64,000 nt of DNA from Paenibacillus thalictri (GCF_004307995.1 NZ_SIRE01000015.1:62001-126000); one strand, 5' to 3'. Counted from the stretch's first letter, positions 17,300-24,578 are shown. Numbers and translations: made by a program. Notes: a model not told the origin generated them from the letters alone.

Positions 17300-18223
17300 T
17301 TAGTAGTTAACCCATTTCTTCTCGCCATACCATTGAATCAGCGTAATGAGCAGAATGCAGACCAGCAATACAATAGCCATTGCCGAAGCGTAGCCGGAGT
17401 TCAGGTTCACAAATGCCGTATCGTATAAGTAGTACACCACCACGTTGGTTGAATACGCCGGACCGCCTTTGGTTAGCACGGCAATAATATCGAACACCTT
17501 AAACGATCCGATAATGCCTGTAACCAGCAGAAAAAAGGACGTAGAGGAAAGCATCGGAAACGTGATTTTGCGCAGCTTTACCCACGACGAGGCACCGTCG
17601 ATGTCGGCTGCTTCATAAAGGTCTTTCGGAATCGACTGCAGACCTGCCATATAAATGATCATATTGTACCCAATGTTAATCCAGATCATAATACCCATAA
17701 CGCAATACAAAGCCCAGTCCGTATCGGCAATCCATTTGGGAGGATCGGCAACCCCGACAGCCTTCAGCATTTCATTCACCGGTCCGAATGTCGGATGGAA
17801 CAAGACTTGAAACACGATCGCTACCGCAACCACACTGGAGATGTACGGCACAAAGTAAACCACTTTAAATACGTCTTTAAAAAACACCTTTTTATCGATC
17901 AGAATAGAAAGTATCAGCGAAACGATCAATGTGATCGGCACAACAAAGATGAGAATAAAGTTATTTTTTAACGACTTCAAGAAAATTTCATCATGAAATA
18001 ACTTGGAGAAGTTATCTATCCCGATAAATTTCATTTTTGCAAAACCGGCTACGAAGTTCCAGTCCGTCAAGCTTAGGAAAAGCGACGCTATGATCGGAAA
18101 TAACGTGAGTACTCCGAGCCCGATGAGAATCGGCGCAACAAATGCGTAACCAGCCAAATCTTCACGCAGCTGCACTTTGCTTAGCCGCCGTTTTTTGGTT
18201 TGGGATTGTGATTGTCCGTTCAC
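17300..18223 (-). CDS. Sugar ABC transporter permease, MalF/AraP type
   Basis: A 307-residue CUT1 permease. After a short basic cytoplasmic N-terminus (QSQTKKRRLSK) there are six helices; the EAA loop is EAADIDGASSWVKLRKITFP. The GTG at 18223 has GGAGG 7 nt upstream; the longer frame from a TTG at 18247 would place that ribosome site inside the gene. It is the first gene of a five-gene minus-strand cluster: two permeases, binding protein, histidine kinase and response regulator. Confidence 0.92.
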   Translation of the reverse strand: MNGQSQSQTKKRRLSKVQLREDLAGYAFVAPILIGLGVLTLFPIIASLFLSLTDWNFVAGFAKMKFIGIDNFSKLFHDEIFLKSLKNNFILIFVVPITLIVSLILSILIDKKVFFKDVFKVVYFVPYISSVVAVAIVFQVLFHPTFGPVNEMLKAVGVADPPKWIADTDWALYCVMGIMIWINIGYNMIIYMAGLQSIPKDLYEAADIDGASSWVKLRKITFPMLSSTSFFLLVTGIIGSFKVFDIIAVLTKGGPAYSTNVVVYYLYDTAFVNLNSGYASAMAIVLLVCILLITLIQWYGEKKWVNY

Positions 18224-18377
18224 GGTAAAGCCTCCATTCTTGCTCAAGTTATGATGTTTGTCCAGTTTACCTTAGGTACCTGTAATCGGATAAGGAAAAA
18301 TCATAACCAAACCCGCTCATAATTTAACCATTTACAGTCCAAATCATCCAATCGGCGTTTAGGTCTGTCTTCATACG

Positions 18378-18408
18378 AAAAAAAGAACCGCAGCATCGGC
18401 TGCAGTTC
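18378..18408 (-). terminator. Intrinsic terminator after the FMN reductase gene
   Basis: On the minus strand the stem GAAC-T-GCAGC / GCTGC-G-GTTC (18408-18385) is followed by seven T residues. It lies 21 nt after the reductase stop and separates it from the sugar transporter operon. Confidence 0.8.
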
Positions 18409-18429
18409 TCAAACCCTTTCGGGGAACGT

Positions 18430-18990
18430 TTATTTGCTGGCAACGAGTGCCGCCTGCTTGTTCATCCAATTCACAAAGTTGTCTGTCACCATGTCCAGGA
18501 ATTTCACCGTTGGCTCGTGCGTCAGGTTGCCTTCGGCGTCGATTTTTTCATGACATGCGCCTACATACACTTCATTGCCCGGAAGCAGCGGAGATCCGAC
18601 CCCCACCGAGAACAGGATTTCACGCAAGTGAAGTTGCGCTTTCACCGTACCCAGCACGCCCATCGAAGCGCCCATGATCCACGAAGGTTTTCCATTCATC
18701 ACTTTATCCACGCGGGACAGCCAATCAATCGTATTGACCAACACTCCTGGGACCGTTCCATTGTATTCCGGCGTCAGCCACAAAACGGCGTCAGCCGCTT
18801 TGATTTTGCTCTTCAGTCCGGTAACGGCGGCAGGCGGATCGTTTTCAGTATCCTGGTTATAGAAAGGAATATCGTTTAAGGTCACGATTTCAAGCTCAAA
18901 CCGGTCCTTATAACGTTTTTGGACGTATTGAGCAAGCTTTAAATTGTACGATTCTTTCCGGATGCTGCCTACGATAGCTACAACTTTCAT
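18430..18990 (-). CDS. NADPH-dependent FMN reductase-family flavoprotein
   Basis: A 186-residue flavodoxin-like protein. The FMN phosphate loop is VVAIVGSIRKESYN at the N-terminus, and the second flavin-binding motif is LTPEYNGTVPGVLVNTIDWLSR at about residues 74-95 (segment LTPEYNGTVPG). These are typical of the YhdA/ChrR azo- and quinone-reductase group. It would reduce quinones, azo compounds or chromate at the expense of NAD(P)H in the cytoplasm. It is transcribed alone with a terminator at its 3' end. ATG at 18990, GGAGG 10 nt upstream. Confidence 0.9.
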   Translation of the reverse strand: MKVVAIVGSIRKESYNLKLAQYVQKRYKDRFELEIVTLNDIPFYNQDTENDPPAAVTGLKSKIKAADAVLWLTPEYNGTVPGVLVNTIDWLSRVDKVMNGKPSWIMGASMGVLGTVKAQLHLREILFSVGVGSPLLPGNEVYVGACHEKIDAEGNLTHEPTVKFLDMVTDNFVNWMNKQAALVASK

Positions 18991-19165
18991 GTGTGGAATA
19001 CCTCCAAGTATAGAATGATTTTCATTTGACTTATTATACTCCTTTTATATACATATTCAAGTAAAAAGTATAATAATCATCGTTAAAGTTCGCCCCCTTA
19101 TCATTGAGCAGACCAACCGTATTTTATTTACCGGTTAAATTACCCATTGCGGCAAGCAACTTGGC

Positions 19166-19240
19166 GATGATGCGCAGTGCGCCAAATCGGCGCCCAGCTC
19201 ATCACCAGCCAATTCGGCACTCCGCTAGTTTTCAGTGGCC
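19166..19240. repeat. Diverged palindromic element, possible relative of the 165-bp repeat
   Basis: The segment TTGGCGATGATG... pairs imperfectly with ...CATCACCAGCCAA to make a palindrome at about 19166-19216. The right flank, CACTCCGCTAGTTTTCAGTGGCC (19218-19240), closely matches the right end of repeat copies B and C. The matching left end is missing. The rest of the 18991-19337 gap shows no gene; two overlapping TATAAT boxes (19283-19293) probably belong to the aldo/keto reductase promoter, but no convincing -35 box is visible. Confidence 0.45.
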
Positions 19241-19337
19241 TTCATTTAACCAATATGGCTCCTTTTTTTACGAAAATATTGCTATAATATAATAAGCTTC
19301 TTATAGAAGCCTAGCAGAAAAAAGGAGATGACCATCC

Positions 19338-20273
19338 ATGGCTGAACAGAACCGCATCGGAAAAACGGATTTACGCGTCACCCCGATAGGGCTTGGCGCC
19401 AATGCAGTCGGCGGGCATAATCTATTTCCGAACTTGAATGACGAGACCGGCAGAGACGTTGTCAGAACCGCCTTACATAACGGCATTAACTTCATCGATA
19501 CGGCGTTCATCTATGGCCCGGAACGCTCGGAAGAGCTGATCGGCGAGGTGCTGAAGGAGACCGGCCTGCGCCAACAGACCGTCATCGCAACAAAAGCGGC
19601 CCATAAGTTCGTCGACGGCGCGGTTGTCAAAGACAACTCCCCCGCTTTTTTGAAGGCTTCGGTTGACCAAGCTTTGAAACGGCTGCAAACCGACTATATC
19701 GATCTGTTCTATATCCATTTTCCGGACGAGGACACTCCGAAGGACGAAGCGGTCGGAGCGCTGAAGGAGCTTAAGGACGCAGGCAAAATCCGCGCGATCG
19801 GCGTCTCCAACTTTAATATCAGCCAACTGCAAGAGGCCAACAAAGACGGATACGTCGACGCGCTGCAGTCCGAATACAATCTGCTGCGCCGCGGCGCCGA
19901 GCAGGACACGCTGCCTTATACAGCCGAGCATCAAATTTCCTTTATCCCTTATTTCCCGCTGGCGTCGGGTTTGCTTAGCGGCGCTTATACGGCGGATCAA
20001 CAATTCGCGGACGGCAGAGCCAGAAATCCGCTGTTCCAAGGGGATGCTTATTTACGCAATTTGGAGAAGGTTGAACGCGTCCGCGAGATCGCATCGGCCA
20101 AAAATGCGGAGGTGTCGCATGTGATATTGGCCTGGTATTTGACCCGCGATTCGATTGACGCGTTAATTCCGGGCGCCAAGCGGCCGGATCAGGTGGCGAC
20201 TAATCTGAAGGCGCTGCAAGTGCGCTTGACTCCGGAAGAAGTCGAACAGATTGATCGTATATTCAAACTCTAG
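19338..20273 (+). CDS. Aldo/keto reductase, IolS-like
   Basis: A 311-residue cytosolic NADPH-dependent oxidoreductase of the AKR superfamily. The catalytic tetrad is visible: Asp and Tyr in FIDTAFIYGPERSEELIG, Lys in VIATKAA and His in LFYIHFPD. The cofactor-binding C-terminal part includes ALIPGAKRPDQVATNL. The overall pattern resembles the IolS/YcsN (AKR11) group, but the physiological carbonyl substrate cannot be inferred. ATG at 19338 follows AAGGAGATG. Its stop codon overlaps the -35 region of the promoter that drives the following riboswitch. Confidence 0.9.
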   Translation: MAEQNRIGKTDLRVTPIGLGANAVGGHNLFPNLNDETGRDVVRTALHNGINFIDTAFIYGPERSEELIGEVLKETGLRQQTVIATKAAHKFVDGAVVKDNSPAFLKASVDQALKRLQTDYIDLFYIHFPDEDTPKDEAVGALKELKDAGKIRAIGVSNFNISQLQEANKDGYVDALQSEYNLLRRGAEQDTLPYTAEHQISFIPYFPLASGLLSGAYTADQQFADGRARNPLFQGDAYLRNLEKVERVREIASAKNAEVSHVILAWYLTRDSIDALIPGAKRPDQVATNLKALQVRLTPEEVEQIDRIFKL

Positions 20274-20299
20274 ACTGATTGACAGAAATTGAATATAAT
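20271..20299 (+). promoter_or_regulatory. Promoter of the cyclic-di-GMP riboswitch transcript
   Basis: TATAAT at 20294-20299 is preceded at 17 bp by TAGACT (20271-20276), which matches four of six -35 consensus positions and includes the stop codon of the aldo/keto reductase gene. Initiation near 20306 would place the start just upstream of the aptamer. Confidence 0.55.
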
Positions 20300-20305
20300 C
20301 AAGTT

Positions 20306-20400
20306 AAACACGATAAAGGCAAACTTATTGAAAGATAAGGACGCAAAGCTACAGGCCTAATGGTTATATGGACCTAGGGCGGCTGAGTTGCCGAAGCATA
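20306..20400 (+). promoter_or_regulatory. Cyclic di-GMP-I (GEMM-I) riboswitch
   Basis: The aptamer shows the conserved blocks of the class I cyclic-di-GMP riboswitch in order. These are GGCAAAC (20318-20324), a CTTATT/GATAAG stem capped by a GAAA tetraloop (20324-20339), GGACGCAAAGC (20339-20349), GGCCTAA (20354-20360) and a receptor-side stem with AGGGCGGC...GCCGAAG (20376-20396). An intrinsic terminator follows within 30 nt, giving a transcription-control expression platform. The controlled gene is an HD-GYP-like protein, so the second messenger probably regulates one of its own turnover or receptor proteins. Confidence 0.9.
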
Positions 20401-20423
20401 GGATACGCTGACACTGTCTGTCC

Positions 20424-20463
20424 AATCATCCTGTCTTCCATAGAGAATACAGGATGATTTTTT
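20424..20463 (+). terminator. Riboswitch expression-platform terminator
   Basis: An 11-bp perfect stem AATCATCCTGT (20424-20434) / ACAGGATGATT (20449-20459) with a 14-nt loop and a T run to 20463. It lies between the aptamer and the HD-GYP-like gene; whether ligand binding turns it on or off cannot be decided without folding analysis. Confidence 0.85.
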
Positions 20464-20567
20464 ATGTCTGCAGATAGAAGGAATGCAAACTTCCCGTTTA
20501 TGCAATGGCTTTTGTCGGTTGCACCATTTTGAATAAAGTCGCATTCACGAGGAGGTCATTTAGCTAT

Positions 20568-21689
20568 ATGCAGTTTAATTCGTTTGATGAATTGGTCGGT
20601 AAGCGCTTACTAAATCAAGTGTTGGACCATCGGGGCGTTATGTTAGTCCCGGACGGCACCATTTTAACGTCAAGCCATATCGATAAAATGAAGAAATTCG
20701 ATATCAACATCTTTGATGTGTATGCAGAGCCGATTCAAGAGTCGCCTCCCGCGGTTGACCAAACCGACGCTTTTGAAACCGCTCCCGCTTCTATCGCCGG
20801 CAACAAGACAAGCCACAACAATAACCGGCCGCTTGCCAAATTCGCGCCGCTCGAAACCCGCGAGCTTTTTGTGCAGACGGAAGCGCATCTTCACGATATT
20901 ACGAACTTTATCCATAAGAACGGAAAAGTCCAGGCCGCCGACATCGAGCAGAAACTGCTTCCTTTCATCATGGAGATGTCCCGAACCCGGAACTTATACC
21001 AGCTCTTTGCCGAACTGAAGTCGACCGGGAACTTTCGCTACAAGCAAAGTATCGGGGTCGCCGTCATGGCGACGATGCTTGGCAGATGGCTGCAATTGGA
21101 TGATCAGGAGATGGTGCTGCTCACTACGGCGGCCAGCCTCTATGATGTCGGATTCATCCAGCTCCCTCACTCGCTGCTCGACACTACGTCCTGGTTTCAA
21201 CCGCATGAGGTTGAAATTATGAAAACTCATACCCGGCTCGGCTACGAGTTGTTAATGAGCTCTGGATTGGATCAACGGGTGGCGCTGGTCGCTTTGCAGC
21301 ATCACGAAAGAAACGACGGCAGCGGCTACCCCGCGAAGTTAAAAGGCGGCGAGATCGACCGCTTGAGCAAAATCGTCGCTTTGTCCGACGTGTATCTGGC
21401 GATGATCTCGGAACGCCCTTACCGGACGGCCCACCCGTTTTACCATGTCATGAACGAGCTTTACACCGGCATCGTGCAGAACCGGTTTGATTCGTCCATA
21501 GGCATGACTTTTTTGAATAAGCTGATGTCCTTGCAGGTGGGCAGCGACGTGATATTGTCCGACGACCGCAAGGGTAAAATCCTGCTGATCAATTCCAACT
21601 ATCCGACAAGCCCGCTTATTGCGCTCGACAATGAATGTCTGGACTTGAGCAAAAACCATTCCGTTAAAATCAAAGAAGTCATCGGTTAG
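20568..21689 (+). CDS. HD-GYP domain-like protein with an altered HD pair
   Basis: A 373-residue cytoplasmic protein. Residues 1-120 form an unassigned N-terminal domain (FDELVGKRLLNQVLDHRG, VLVPDG-like) and about 135-345 an HD-GYP domain. The HD-GYP hallmark HHERNDGSGYP (His245, His246, Asp249) and His221 in KTHTRLGYELL are intact. The canonical HD pair is replaced by Tyr192-Asp193 in SLYDVGFIQLP, and the following Lys is Phe. HD-GYP proteins hydrolyse cyclic di-GMP with a two- or three-metal centre; loss of the first His may impair or change catalysis, making a receptor role possible. The ATG at 20568 follows GAGGAGG by 12 nt. The gene is under the GEMM-I riboswitch. Confidence 0.87.
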   Translation: MQFNSFDELVGKRLLNQVLDHRGVMLVPDGTILTSSHIDKMKKFDINIFDVYAEPIQESPPAVDQTDAFETAPASIAGNKTSHNNNRPLAKFAPLETRELFVQTEAHLHDITNFIHKNGKVQAADIEQKLLPFIMEMSRTRNLYQLFAELKSTGNFRYKQSIGVAVMATMLGRWLQLDDQEMVLLTTAASLYDVGFIQLPHSLLDTTSWFQPHEVEIMKTHTRLGYELLMSSGLDQRVALVALQHHERNDGSGYPAKLKGGEIDRLSKIVALSDVYLAMISERPYRTAHPFYHVMNELYTGIVQNRFDSSIGMTFLNKLMSLQVGSDVILSDDRKGKILLINSNYPTSPLIALDNECLDLSKNHSVKIKEVIG

Positions 21690-21716
21690 CAAACCGCTGT
21701 ACCGCGATGACAAAAA

Positions 21717-21768
21717 CAGCCTGCCGGCAAAAGGAGTTGGACAACTCCCCTGCGGCAGGCTGCTTTAT
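21717..21768 (+). terminator. Intrinsic terminator after the HD-GYP-like gene
   Basis: Outer stem CAGCCTGCC (21717-21725) / GGCAGGCTG (21754-21762) with an inner GGAGTTG/CAACTCC hairpin, followed by CTTTATT. It is 27 nt after the stop codon. Confidence 0.7.
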
Positions 21769-21829
21769 TCTCACCAATTTTCACAAAAGCCCCTCAAGCC
21801 TCATGTTTCGGGCTATCCAGACATGTGTG

Positions 21830-22048
21830 TTACTTGGAGCGGTTCTGATATTGGTTGTGATTATGATTAACGAGCAAGGGAAGCATCTTCGTACCCCGTA
21901 TCATCGGAGAAGAGCATTGCAGACAAGTCGGTACGGTTTCAAAAGTAAAATTATCCCTCATCCATCCTATACAATCTTCCTTCTCGCATATCCATACGGA
22001 GGTTAATTCTTCAGGAACTTCCTCCATCGGTCTTTTCCTTGAATACAT
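21830..22048 (-). CDS. YdjO-like cold-inducible protein
   Basis: A 72-residue protein with two CxxC-like pairs: CEKEDC (about residues 22-27) and CLQC (about 42-45), placed as in a small zinc ribbon. The blocks VWICEKEDCIGWMRDNF and GTKMLPLL match the YdjO family, named from a cold-induced B. subtilis protein. Function is unknown. The ATG at 22048 has GAGGGAGG 8 nt upstream; the frame also has a GTG six codons earlier inside the ribosome site. It lies beside a cold-shock protein gene on the same strand, separated from it by a terminator. Confidence 0.85.
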   Translation of the reverse strand: MYSRKRPMEEVPEELTSVWICEKEDCIGWMRDNFTFETVPTCLQCSSPMIRGTKMLPLLVNHNHNQYQNRSK

Positions 22049-22088
22049 GGCAAGGTCCTCCCTCACTTATTATGTCCCACAACTAAAA

Positions 22089-22123
22089 AAAACTGCCCTA
22101 ACCTTCAGGCTAGGGCAGTTTTT
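22089..22123. terminator. Bidirectional terminator between csp and the ydjO-like gene
   Basis: A 12-bp stem AAAACTGCCCTA (22089-22100) / TAGGGCAGTTTT (22111-22122) with A and T runs on either side. It is 6 nt after the csp stop on the minus strand. Confidence 0.85.
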
Positions 22124-22128
22124 ACGGA

Positions 22129-22329
22129 TTACAGCTTTACAACGTTCTCAGCTTGTGGTCCGCGGTTGCCTTGTACTACGTTGAATTCAACGCGTTGGCC
22201 TTCGTCAAGAGTTTTGAAGCCGTCGCCTTGAATCGCGCTGAAATGCACGAATACGTCGCTGCCGCCTTCAACTTCGATGAATCCGAAACCTTTTTCTGCG
22301 TTAAACCATTTTACTGTACCTGTTTGCAT
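22129..22329 (-). CDS. Cold-shock protein (CspA/CspB family)
   Basis: A 66-residue single OB-fold protein. RNP1 is KGFGFIEVEG and RNP2 is DVFVHFSAIQ, with the GTVKWFNAEKG N-terminus and GPQAENVV C-terminus typical of bacterial Csp proteins. It acts as an RNA chaperone that melts secondary structure at low temperature or high growth rate. It has a ~130-nt 5' leader containing a strong hairpin, as is usual for cold-regulated csp mRNAs. The ATG at 22329 has GGAGG about 7 nt upstream. Confidence 0.97.
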   Translation of the reverse strand: MQTGTVKWFNAEKGFGFIEVEGGSDVFVHFSAIQGDGFKTLDEGQRVEFNVVQGNRGPQAENVVKL

Positions 22330-22387
22330 GGTAATACCTCCAAAATTTTGATTTACATGATTTTTCTTTCCACTTAAGAAATAAAAA

Positions 22388-22445
22388 ATTCACATATTGG
22401 AAAAGGTTCTAGACATCAAATTGGAACCCTTTACAATATGTGAAT
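22388..22445 (-). promoter_or_regulatory. Hairpin in the csp 5' leader
   Basis: ATTCACATATTG (22388-22399) pairs perfectly with CAATATGTGAAT (22434-22445), and an inner GGTTC/GAACC stem extends it. It falls inside the predicted csp untranslated leader and could be a temperature-sensitive structure; that role is inference. The remainder of the 22330-22737 gap shows no gene. Confidence 0.55.
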
Positions 22446-22468
22446 AGGTTTCAATCATGGTTAAGTTC

Positions 22469-22497
22469 ATGTTAACAGAAACTGCGCCGAAAAGCAA
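22469..22497 (-). promoter_or_regulatory. Candidate csp promoter
   Basis: On the minus strand TTGCTT (22497-22492) and TAACAT (22474-22469) are separated by 17 bp; each matches four of six consensus positions. Initiation here would give a leader of about 130 nt. Confidence 0.4.
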
Positions 22498-22737
22498 ATT
22501 TTAAAATTCATTTGTGAAAGAACAAGTATTTCCTGTTGAATATTATAACCGCGAAATCCTGGGCCTATACAAAATAAAAGGAAATTTATAAAGCATTTGG
22601 GGAAAGACGGTTGTTTCTGGGATTCAGCGGCTCTTCAGTCAATTTTAAAGTAAGCTTAAGCATTTGCGTCCATACTAATATTCAGGCGGCAAATGGAGCA
22701 AGCCTAATTCAAGCAAGACGGAAGGAGCAATAATCAC

Positions 22738-23637
22738 ATGAGAAAACTGACAGCAAACCCTATGTGGATATGGCTGTCCGGCATACTGCTGGTCGGCTTG
22801 GTAACTTATATTGTGATTTATCCCCCGGCCCACACGAACAACCAGCCGGTGGCTAAGGTGAACGGCGTCAATATTACCGAGCAGCAGCTCTACACCGCTA
22901 TGCTGAAGGGCGGCGGACAGCAAATGCTCGATACGCTGATTACGGACGAACTGATTTCCCAGGAAGCCAAAAAAGCCGGCGTTCAGGTTACCGACAGTGA
23001 TATGGACGAAGAAATGAGCTCGGTTAAAGGTTCGTTTTCTTCAGATGAAGAATTCCAGCAGGCGCTGGCTTCATACGGCATGACGATCGACGATCTCAAA
23101 GACAACATGAAATCTCAGGTCATGCTGAAAAAAATACTCGCACCTCAGGTGACTATCAGCGATGATGATATTAAAAAATACTACGACGAAAACCTCGCTA
23201 CTTTAAAAGTGCCCGAGCAAGTCAAAGCTTCCCATATTACGGTGGCAACCAAAGACGCGGCCGACACGATTCTGGCCGATTTGAAGAAAGGCGGCGACTT
23301 TGCCGCGGCGGCGCAAAAAAATTCGACCGATGCCAGCACAAAAGATAAAGGCGGAGATCTGGGCTATATTTCAGCCGGAAAAATGGGCGATGCGTTCGAC
23401 AAAGCGGCATTTGCTTTGACGGCTGGCGCAATCAGCGACGTGGTGCAGACGGATAACGGCTATGAAATTATCAAGGTGTCCGAACGTAAACAAGCCTATA
23501 CCCCAACATTGGAAGAGAAAAAGGCGGATATTCAGAAATCGCTCAAAAACGATAAAATTTCCGAGCTTTCTTCGAGCTGGATGGACGAGAAAAAATCTGC
23601 AGCTTCGATTGAAAACTATTTGACTAAGGGAGCCTGA
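22738..23637 (+). CDS. PrsA-like membrane-anchored parvulin peptidyl-prolyl isomerase
   Basis: A 299-residue exported foldase. Residues 8-30 form one hydrophobic helix (MWIWLSGILLVGLVTYIVIY) without a lipobox cysteine, so it is an uncleaved membrane anchor rather than a lipoprotein, unlike classical PrsA. A SurA_N-like chaperone segment follows (VAKVNGVNITEQQLY, LDTLITDELISQEAKKAG), then a parvulin domain at about 160-250 (KASHITVATKDAA, GGDLGYISAGKM, DAFDKAAFAL, VVQTDNGYEIIKV). It would assist folding of secreted proteins outside the membrane. The ATG at 22738 has GGAAGGAGC about 9 nt before it. Confidence 0.88.
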   Translation: MRKLTANPMWIWLSGILLVGLVTYIVIYPPAHTNNQPVAKVNGVNITEQQLYTAMLKGGGQQMLDTLITDELISQEAKKAGVQVTDSDMDEEMSSVKGSFSSDEEFQQALASYGMTIDDLKDNMKSQVMLKKILAPQVTISDDDIKKYYDENLATLKVPEQVKASHITVATKDAADTILADLKKGGDFAAAAQKNSTDASTKDKGGDLGYISAGKMGDAFDKAAFALTAGAISDVVQTDNGYEIIKVSERKQAYTPTLEEKKADIQKSLKNDKISELSSSWMDEKKSAASIENYLTKGA

Positions 23638-23650
23638 TTTCCCGATTTAT

Positions 23651-23694
23651 AGAAAAAGAAGGAGCCGCCGCGAGGCGCGCTCCTTCTTTTTTCT
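23651..23694. terminator. Bidirectional intrinsic terminator
   Basis: AAGAAGGAGC (23656-23665) pairs with GCTCCTTCTT (23679-23688), with an inner GCC/GGC stem and runs of A and T on the two sides. It serves the PrsA-like gene on the plus strand and the convergent small gene on the minus strand. Confidence 0.85.
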
Positions 23695-23704
23695 ATGACT
23701 ATGA

Positions 23705-23968
23705 TTATTCTTCGTGCTCTTCAATGACACGTACGCAGAAAACAGCTTGTCTGATCGGCTGATTGCCAATTCCGATCAATACGGCTACGAGGACCGTTCC
23801 CGTTCTGCGCCCGGTTACGGATGCACTCGTCGCTGTGCTGGAACAAGTAGCTATGGAGCAATTTCTGCTGATGCATTTCAGTATGCGTTCGCCGCTCCTC
23901 AGTCTAATCGGCAGCCGGACCGTATCGCCCACTCCTACGACGATAGTTGCAGTGCTACAGTTGGACAT
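23705..23968 (-). CDS. Small hypothetical protein with N-terminal cysteines
   Basis: An 87-residue protein that I do not recognise. It is rich in Ser, Thr, Val and Arg, with Cys residues near positions 4, 32, 37, 42 and 77, and ends VIEEHEE. The segment GDTVRLPIRLRSGERILKC suggests beta-structure. The ATG at 23968 has GAGGGAGG 8 nt upstream, which strongly supports translation. It converges with the PrsA-like gene at a shared terminator and stands near a sporulation gene (cse60); a spore-coat or spore-related role is possible, but nothing in the sequence proves it. Confidence 0.6.
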   Translation of the reverse strand: MSNCSTATIVVGVGDTVRLPIRLRSGERILKCISRNCSIATCSSTATSASVTGRRTGTVLVAVLIGIGNQPIRQAVFCVRVIEEHEE

Positions 23969-24166
23969 ATTCGCCACCTCCCTCTTGAGTATCTGCTATA
24001 TTCTATGAGAAATGATCTCACTAGGGTTGTATATTTGTCCGCTAGAGAAGCCCTAAAATTACAAAATTACGAGTATTTGCTATATTTTCTTTCTCCTATT
24101 TTGAAATTTTTTACTGCCCGCTCATGTTGACACCGGTTTCTTTCAATGGTATTGTTAGCGTATATA

Positions 24167-24194
24167 GGCATTTCGCTTACTAAAGCGGAATGCC
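24167..24194. terminator. Strong hairpin, possible terminator
   Basis: GGCATTTCGCTT / AAGCGGAATGCC form 11 Watson-Crick pairs and one G-T pair around the loop ACTA. No T run follows directly (ATTTTTA begins 8 nt later on the plus strand). It lies upstream of cse60 and may be a leader structure. Confidence 0.35.
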
Positions 24195-24253
24195 TTGCTC
24201 TATTTTTACGGACATCTTACATTTAATGTATTTTCATAAGGGAGGTGACGCGA

Positions 24254-24469
24254 GTGATACAAGTTAAAGAATTTGTCGATACGGACACTTCTTACGCCGA
24301 AAAGATGGCTAACGATTTTTTATCGAAGCTGCAAGACGATCAGGTGATCAATATTTCTTACGGGTCTATCATGAAATCTACTTTATCGGGATCAGCCTAC
24401 CAAAGAAGCGCTATCCTGATTGTGTACAAGGGGGGAGCCGCTTTTGAAAAATCAGAGGCCGCCAATTGA
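24254..24469 (+). CDS. cse60: Cse60-family sporulation protein
   Basis: A 71-residue acidic protein beginning MIQVKEFVDTDTSYAEKM, with the later block VINISYGSI and QRSAILIVYKG; this matches the small sporulation protein family Cse60. The GTG at 24254 is chosen because GGAGG is 8 nt upstream and the N-terminus then agrees with the family; a GTG at 24245 lies inside the ribosome site. Its 3' end overlaps by 26 nt a small membrane-protein gene. Its molecular function is unknown. Confidence 0.8.
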   Translation: MIQVKEFVDTDTSYAEKMANDFLSKLQDDQVINISYGSIMKSTLSGSAYQRSAILIVYKGGAAFEKSEAAN

Positions 24470-24578
24470 GAAACGATCCGCCGACAAGGATACTTGCGGC
24501 ACGTTTTTCAAGGTACTCTCGGTGATCGCTGCAGCCGGTATCGTTATCGCCGCGATCTGCTTCATGATCTTTCGCTAA
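24444..24578 (+). CDS. 44-residue small membrane protein overlapping cse60
   Basis: A TTG at 24444, preceded by GGGGGGAG at 8-9 nt, opens a 44-codon frame beginning MKNQRPPIEKRSADKD and ending AAICFMIFR. Residues about 22-43 form a single hydrophobic helix (VLSVIAAAGIVIAAICFMIF). The first 16 residues are charged, so a membrane anchor with a short cytoplasmic N-terminus is likely. It overlaps the end of cse60 in another frame, so the two are probably translated from one mRNA. No family is recognised. Confidence 0.6.
   Translation: MKNQRPPIEKRSADKDTCGTFFKVLSVIAAAGIVIAAICFMIFR

Noticed and set aside
20279..20299. TTGACA close to TATAAT before the riboswitch
   Set aside because: The two boxes are only 9 bp apart, too close for one promoter; the TAGACT at 17 bp is preferred.
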